Notes under the pieces: model-generated
Told to the model about the DNA's origin: nothing
The model's input: only the letters and a program-made list of their open reading frames with translations
Databases searched by the model: none
NCBI RefSeq assembly: GCF_016097555.1
Contig: NC_054702.1
Location: 103,112,017-103,176,016, forward strand
Origin: Gigantopelta aegis
Lineage: Eukaryota > Mollusca > Gastropoda > Neomphalida > Peltospiridae
DNA: 64,000 bases
Reading direction: 5' to 3'
Shown: positions 23,041 through 64,000 of the stretch, piece after piece
Layout of the letters: each line of letters opens with the position of its first letter
Position numbering within the stretch: the first letter of the stretch is position 1
Program-made: the position numbers and the translations under genes

Positions 23041-23835
23041 CAAATGTGTTAAATGCTCGATTCACTTTGATTATTGTCGGAATATATAAAATAGCAAAGT
23101 AAATTTAAATCCATTTGTGATGAATGTAAATAATAACGACACTGAGATGAGGACAATGTATACCCAATCTATAACTGGTAAACAAGACACTCCACTATCA
23201 AATTGACTTGTGTATGCTTATTTAAAGATGGAGGTTTTTATTTACCGTATTAATTATTGTAAACATTTATATATTAGACCTGTGTACGAAATATAAATTA
23301 ATATCAGCTTGTTATACCCAGTCGTGTTGTGTTTGTGTGTGTCTGTCTCTATGTGCGTGCGTTCTTGTATATATGCAAAAGTACTTCATAATGGCAATAC
23401 AACAAATACAAACAGTAGATGATATCCCTGGTGTTTGTAAATCACATCTCTGCACGTGATAATAAAAAGAAAACAAATTATGTATCATTTTGGTTGTATT
23501 TTTCAAGATTATTTAAATATTCAGACCTGAAAATAGATGCTGTCATGGGACTTGTGACACAGTCTAGACAAAGAAGAAGGAAGATTTTTTTACACATCTG
23601 CGCGCACGCACACACACGCATTGTGTATGAAATTGATCTTGACAGACATGCACATAGAGGGTGATTAAAAAAGAAATCTCGTTTTTTAAGATCAATAGCG
23701 GGAAAAGTCTGTAAGGTGTAACAAGTATGTAATGCAGTATAGTGAAATTGTGCACCAAAAACGTGTTGATTTATGTAGCCTACTATTTCCAATTTGATAT
23801 ATGTCTTATAAAATGGCGTGTGATACAAAACATGA

Positions 23836-24106
23836 AAAAAGAAAGAAATGTTTTATTTAACGACGCACTCAACACAATTTATTTACAGTTATATAGCGTT
23901 AGACAAATGGTTAAGGACCACACAGATATTGAGAGAGGAAACCCGCTGTCGCCACTTCACAGGCTACTCTTTTCGATTAGCAGCAAGGGATCTTTTATAT
24001 GCGCCATCCCACAGACAGAGTAGTACATACCACGGCCTTTGATATACCAGTCGTGGTGCACTGGCTGGAGCGAGAAATAGCGCAATGGGCCCACTGAGGA
24101 GGATCG
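23836..24106 (-). mobile_element. SINE, head 1 (5' truncated) with tail 2
   Basis: Reverse orientation from AAAGAAATGTTTTATTTAAC to the truncated box B side. An exact 14-bp target duplication GATACAAAACATGA lies at 23822-23835 and 24107-24120, so the truncation happened at insertion. Confidence 0.9.
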
Positions 24107-24369
24107 GATACAAAACATGATGTCAAAAAAAGCTATACCAATGAAAACATACTGGTACTTAACATCTACTGTATGTACACAAGACAAATGGTCGATTGGG
24201 CCCATCCATTTCTTTTCTTAAGCCTGCACATAGTTACTGTATAATCATAGTATTTTGTCACCTGGTGAAATACACTTCTTTACAGTGTTATTTTTGCCCC
24301 TAACATATCGATATTTTTTTAAGCACTTTTACAGGTGAAATTGTCTGCATGACCACTGAGACTAAAATA

Positions 24370-24800
24370 TTTTTTACAGTGTCAGGGCAGGTCAGGTCGT
24401 AGGGTTTAACGTGCACGTTGTTGTAGCGCACGCCTGTGAGCAAGCCCTTGTGTCCAAGACAGGAAAGGGGTGAAAAAGGCGGGACTCTCGCTTACGACTT
24501 TAGCACCAAAGGAGAACCGAAGATCGGTTGTTGTGGCCGAGATACAGTGGAATGGAATGGATTTTTTTTTAATGTGCACATTCAGAGCAAGCTGTTATAG
24601 CGCACGCCTGTCCTGAGCACAGGTACCGGCTTCAACCGGTTCTTTCGTCCAGGACAGGAAAGGGTTAGGGTGGGTGGAGGAGGGACCGCCTGCACTGACA
24701 GATGCAAGGGAGCACCAGCAGTTCGACCGTAGCCGGTAACAGGCGGAGGGTGGTATGCTGTGTAATATGGAATGTCTCGTATGATTAAGCCAAAGAGAAA
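24370..24800. repeat. Imperfect direct duplication of an unknown repeat
   Basis: TAGCGCACGCCTGT and GACAGGAAAGGG recur about 190 bp apart with similar spacing. The second copy adds a palindromic ACCGGCTTCAACCGGT. Family unknown. Confidence 0.4.
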
Positions 24801-25170
24801 TGAGTGCACATTTTGATGAAGGAAGTTTGGCGCAATTTTGATGGTCGTTCTAAAAATAAAAGGTAGGGAGCAACGTATAGGTTTGGAATTTAGTAGGCCG
24901 AGAGTAGCTCGTAGTTAAGACGCGAGATACAGTGTAACATTAGGCTATTTATATAGGACTCTAGGGAAAATGTAGACAAAAAGGTCCGCTAGGTTCATAT
25001 TCGAACCCCTCACCCAGGTTCAGCTCACGCTACGCCCCTGGCTATGACAGTCGGTCATCGTTGGTTGTACTATCATCTATAGTAGGCATACTAGTAGATC
25101 TGGGTTTTCACTGGTATAGCATTCTTTGATATTACGTGTTGTATCGCGCGCCGTGTTAAAAGTAAAAGTT

Positions 25171-25235
25171 AAAAGTTTGTTTTGTTTAACGACACCACTA
25201 GAGCACATTGATTATTAATCATCAGTATTAAAAGA
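25171..25235 (-). repeat. SINE tail 1 fragment
   Basis: GTTTTGTTTAACGACACCAC, then AGAGCACATTGATTATTAAT, is tail 1 in reverse. Confidence 0.65.
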
Positions 25236-25619
25236 GTAAGCCATATAATAAAACGTTATCTATCAATACACAATATAATAAACTAGTTGTACAAAATATC
25301 AATGTTCTGCTTTACAGCACTTTTTCCGCTATTAGGAAAGGATCTAAGGACTTTGGGGGTCTTTGTTTTACAAGTCTTGTTTTTGTTTTTTTTTTTTTTG
25401 TTTTCGTTTTTTTCGGGGTGGTGGCGAGGATTGTTTGGGGGGGGGGGTATTTTGTTTGTTTGTTGTTTTTGTTTTTATTTTGTTTTATCACTCGATATAT
25501 TAAATCTGCGATCTCGACTTTATTTTATAATATTTATACACTTAAAAAGAGTTTCAACTTTTGTTTTCTTCTCATGGTGTTGCATTATAAAGTGTTCATT
25601 AAATGAGGGCGCATTGTAG

Positions 25620-25815
25620 AAACAACGGTTTCAGTTTCTGAATGGTAGTCATCAGAGGAAACCCGTTACATTTTCCCCACAAACAGGAAAGCACATACCA
25701 CAGCCTTTGACCAGTTGTGGTGCACTGATTGCAACGAGAGAAAAAAATCCAATCAGTTAAATGGATCGATGGAGGTGATTTGATCCTGTGACGCAAACAC
25801 CCCAAGCAAGCACTC
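25620..25815 (-). mobile_element. SINE group D, partial
   Basis: In reverse it carries a distinct head (GTGCTTGCTTGGGGTG, CACAGGATCAAATCACC) joined to the shared CAGTGCACCACAACTGG core. Compare 44710-45012 and 52840-53150. Confidence 0.6.
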
Positions 25816-26140
25816 TACATCGTGGAGAGGGGATTGGGGGTGGTGGTGGTGGAGGTGGTGTGTGGGGGGTGATGTGGTCTAAACTGTGGCTAGCAAAGTT
25901 TCTACGGGGTTCGGGACATGCACTCCTGAAAAATATATTTAAAAAAAAAATGAAAATGAAAATTCGCTTTGAACAGTAGGCCTAACTGTTTTTGTATCAC
26001 GAAAATCTACTGTTTAAAGTATGCAATGTTAAATCTCGTTTTAACAGTTCCCTATTCTGGTCGCTTCTTCTTTGGTCGGTACTTACCCAATGCCGCATTT
26101 CGTAAGAATGTTTGTGCGCTCAGGTTTAATTGACTAACCT

Positions 26141-27176
26141 TGTGACGGAACATGCTCTTATCTTTTCGCCTGTAGCGATGTTAATTGTTTTAGAGGGCCG
26201 TGTGCAGCTTGGTTACGTAATACCCCCTGTGCGATGGTGGTAGTCCTGCGTCCCAATATGCACTTAGACCAGGTGTGGAGGCCATGTGGAGAGTGGTTAC
26301 GTAATACCTCCGCGCGACCATGGTATCTCTCGCGAACTAGGCGACGACCAGTCTAGGCTTGTAAGGAAATATACCGTCTCTGGGAGTTGTGGAACTATCA
26401 CATGATAGGTGAGGTACCGCGTTGTGCCCCCAGGCGATATTCGCTGTCTTTGGACTAGTCTGGGATTTTTATAATAAATAGATAGGATTTTAGATATATC
26501 GAGGAGAAACATTGGAAGTATCCAGGGGAACGGACGTGGTCCAACTGAACGACTTATATTAGTTCAGACCGGACTTGGTAAATATATATTTCTGCTCTGT
26601 TGTATAACCTTGATGTGATTGATGTGACTTTAAATATTTTAATACTGTATTATGCCAATATTCTTTAGACAGTGTCTCCGGTAATCTGACGAAGTAAATT
26701 GTAGGCTTCACTGTTCTAATATTTGTATACGAGTATTTGGTAAGATAAAGCTTAGCCGGTCATCCTAGAGGACCTAGGTAAACTGTAGGTTATTGTCTTT
26801 ATTGTGATATGTACCAGTATTAATTCTGTATCACAAGGTTACTGAATGAGTATTTAAGGGTTAATAAAAAAATTAACCAGTTAGGAATAGAGTTGTAATT
26901 CTTTTATTAATTAAGTTCCCCTGGCAGCGTTTCTCAATTATCACACGTGTGTGTGCTGTATCACGGTGAAGTGATTAGAATAGTGTGTAAACTAGACACC
27001 TAGTGATTAACTAATTAAGTGATTAGCTCTGGGTTGTTATTATATTGTTGTTGTTAATTAACTACTGTGACAAGTACATTTGTCAGCGTTAGAGTTAATA
27101 CAGATTCCAAAGTGTATTGTGTTTTGTTGTGTTTTCTAGTGAACTAAACGTGCTATATATATATATATATTCTATA

Positions 27177-27212
<36 letters not shown>

Positions 27213-27223
27213 TATATATATAT

Positions 27224-27284
<61 letters not shown>

Positions 27285-27429
27285 AGATCTTATCTCTGAT
27301 TATACCTAGAGCCGAGCCACTCGGGTATAGCCTGCCCGATACAGAGAGATCTAATGGATATACAGTTAGGAGAGATATTTGGATAATCGTGTTTTATTCA
27401 GTTCCGGGTATTATAGGATCCCCGTGACA
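26141..27429 (+). mobile_element. Solo LTR of an LTR retrotransposon
   Basis: It begins TGTGACGGAA and ends CCCGTGACA, so the ends are TG...CA with a short inverted repeat. It is bounded by a 5-bp duplication, AACCT, at 26136-26140 and 27430-27434. No gag, pol or internal sequence is present on either side, so it is a recombined single LTR of 1,289 bp. An internal TA microsatellite (27156-27275) has expanded it. Orientation is not certain; Ty3-type is likely from the 5-bp duplication but unproven. Confidence 0.8.
27156..27275. repeat. (TA)n microsatellite inside the solo LTR
   Basis: Interrupted TA runs totalling about 120 bp. Confidence 0.9.
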
Positions 27430-27452
27430 AACCTATAAATATCGTCCTAAAT

Positions 27453-27683
27453 CTATTTCTCGTTCCGGCCGGTGCATAACGACTGGTATATCAAATGCCG
27501 TGGTATGTGCTATCTTGTCTGTGGGATGGTGCATATAAAAGATATGTTGCTACTAGTTGAAAACTGCGGCGAGTTTCCTCTCTATGACTGTGTTAAAATG
27601 ACAAAATATTTGACATCCAATGGCCGATGATTCATAAACTAAATGTGCTTTGGTGGTGTCGTTAAACAAAAACAAACTTTTTG
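27453..27683 (+). mobile_element. 5'-truncated head-1 SINE with tail 1
   Basis: It begins CTATTTCTCGTTCCGGCC and runs through the core to GGTGTCGTTAAACAAAAAC. It starts 20 bp after the solo LTR. Confidence 0.8.
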
Positions 27684-27794
27684 TTACACGGATTACAACT
27701 AATTTTGATAGAAATACATGGTAAAAAGATCTCAGGTTAGCATATTTTTCCAGAATAAATGTATAATTGTTGCCCGAATTTGAGGTTTTTTCCT

Positions 27795-27895
27795 AGCACT
27801 AGACACCCCCTTCACCCCCCCCCCCCCCCACACACACCCCACCACACACCCCCCCCCCCCCCCCCCACACCCACACACACACACACCCTCCCCCC
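27795..27895. repeat. C-rich low-complexity tract
   Basis: Long runs of C broken by CACACA. Similar homopolymer tracts recur across the window and often sit in or next to small repeats. Confidence 0.8.
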
Positions 27896-28193
27896 TCCTC
27901 GTACTCTTAAATAATAAATGCAGTGGGGGGTATAATATCTAGTGGGGAGTACAAGCTAGATTTTTATTTTATATAAAGTAGGACAGAAAAAAAAATACAT
28001 TGTCGTCTGCTAGTAGGGGACTATCAGGGTTTGTTTGTTTTTTAAGTTAATTTTATAGGCAGTGGAAATTGTTTGGTGTTATGGAACCTGCAACCATCTG
28101 GATGTTAGCATCTCGGAAACAAGCGAGGTATTCCGATTGTTTCCAACAGAAGCCTTCATCAATGATCGGTAATGTCCGTAATGTAGATGAAAA

Positions 28194-63965
<35,772 letters not shown>

Positions 63966-64000
63966 GTTGTAAGAGTGTGTGTGCATGCATGTGTGTGTGT

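Larger units (their letters stand above)
22217..28193. other. Intergenic region between ribokinase and the J-protein gene
   Basis: About 6 kb without a supportable gene. It is occupied by SINE copies, a short inverted-ended poly-G/poly-C element, a diverged repeat near 24370-24800, a solo LTR (26141-27429), and a long C-rich tract at about 27800-27895. Both flanking genes are on the plus strand. Confidence 0.65.

Overview
The window is animal nuclear DNA: intron-rich genes with GT/AG junctions, long AT-rich introns and very many short interspersed repeats. The combination of tRNA-headed SINE families and many small terminal-inverted-repeat elements, plus an intact Tc1 transposon, points to a lophotrochozoan and most likely a mollusc (gastropod-like). 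That taxon is an inference from repeat style and protein divergence; no database was searched.

Three cellular genes could be assembled by hand, with reading phase agreeing at every junction. (1) On the minus strand at 3213-7887, a complete four-exon gene for mitochondrial large-subunit ribosomal protein L49 (182 aa). (2) On the plus strand at 10419-22095, a complete eight-exon ribokinase gene (309 aa). It is divergent from MRPL49, with about 2.5 kb between the two start codons. (3) On the plus strand at 28194-63965, at least 18 exons of a large DnaJ-domain protein that runs off the right edge (1,287 residues visible). It joins an N-terminal J domain, charged and coiled-coil regions, a ubiquitin-interacting-motif-like helix and a low-complexity region with fourteen 10-residue repeats. 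I do not recognise it as a named family. A short possible exon at 144-347 (minus) is unassigned.

The rest is dominated by mobile DNA. At least four related SINE groups share heads, a central domain and tails in different combinations: head 1 = GGGACGTAGCTCAGTGG type, head 2 = GGCCTCGGTGGCGTCGTGG type, plus a C group and a D group. Many copies have clear target-site duplications. Other elements are a solo LTR (26141-27429), a 5'-truncated LINE (53450-54528), an intact Tc1/mariner element (39852-41327) and non-autonomous DNA elements of TTAA, TWA, TA and 7-8 bp target-site types. Several are nested inside SINEs. There are also tandem arrays: 77 bp x5, 25 bp minisatellites, about 312 bp x3 with tRNA-like cores, and microsatellites.

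Most notable observations: a SINE inserted exactly across a 3' splice site of the J-protein gene, duplicating the acceptor and now supplying its polypyrimidine tract; the unusual J-domain plus UIM-like plus repeat protein; a roughly 0.8 kb near-perfect SINE palindrome inside a ribokinase intron; a three-level nest of insertions; and two different transposons inserted at almost the same point of the same SINE family.
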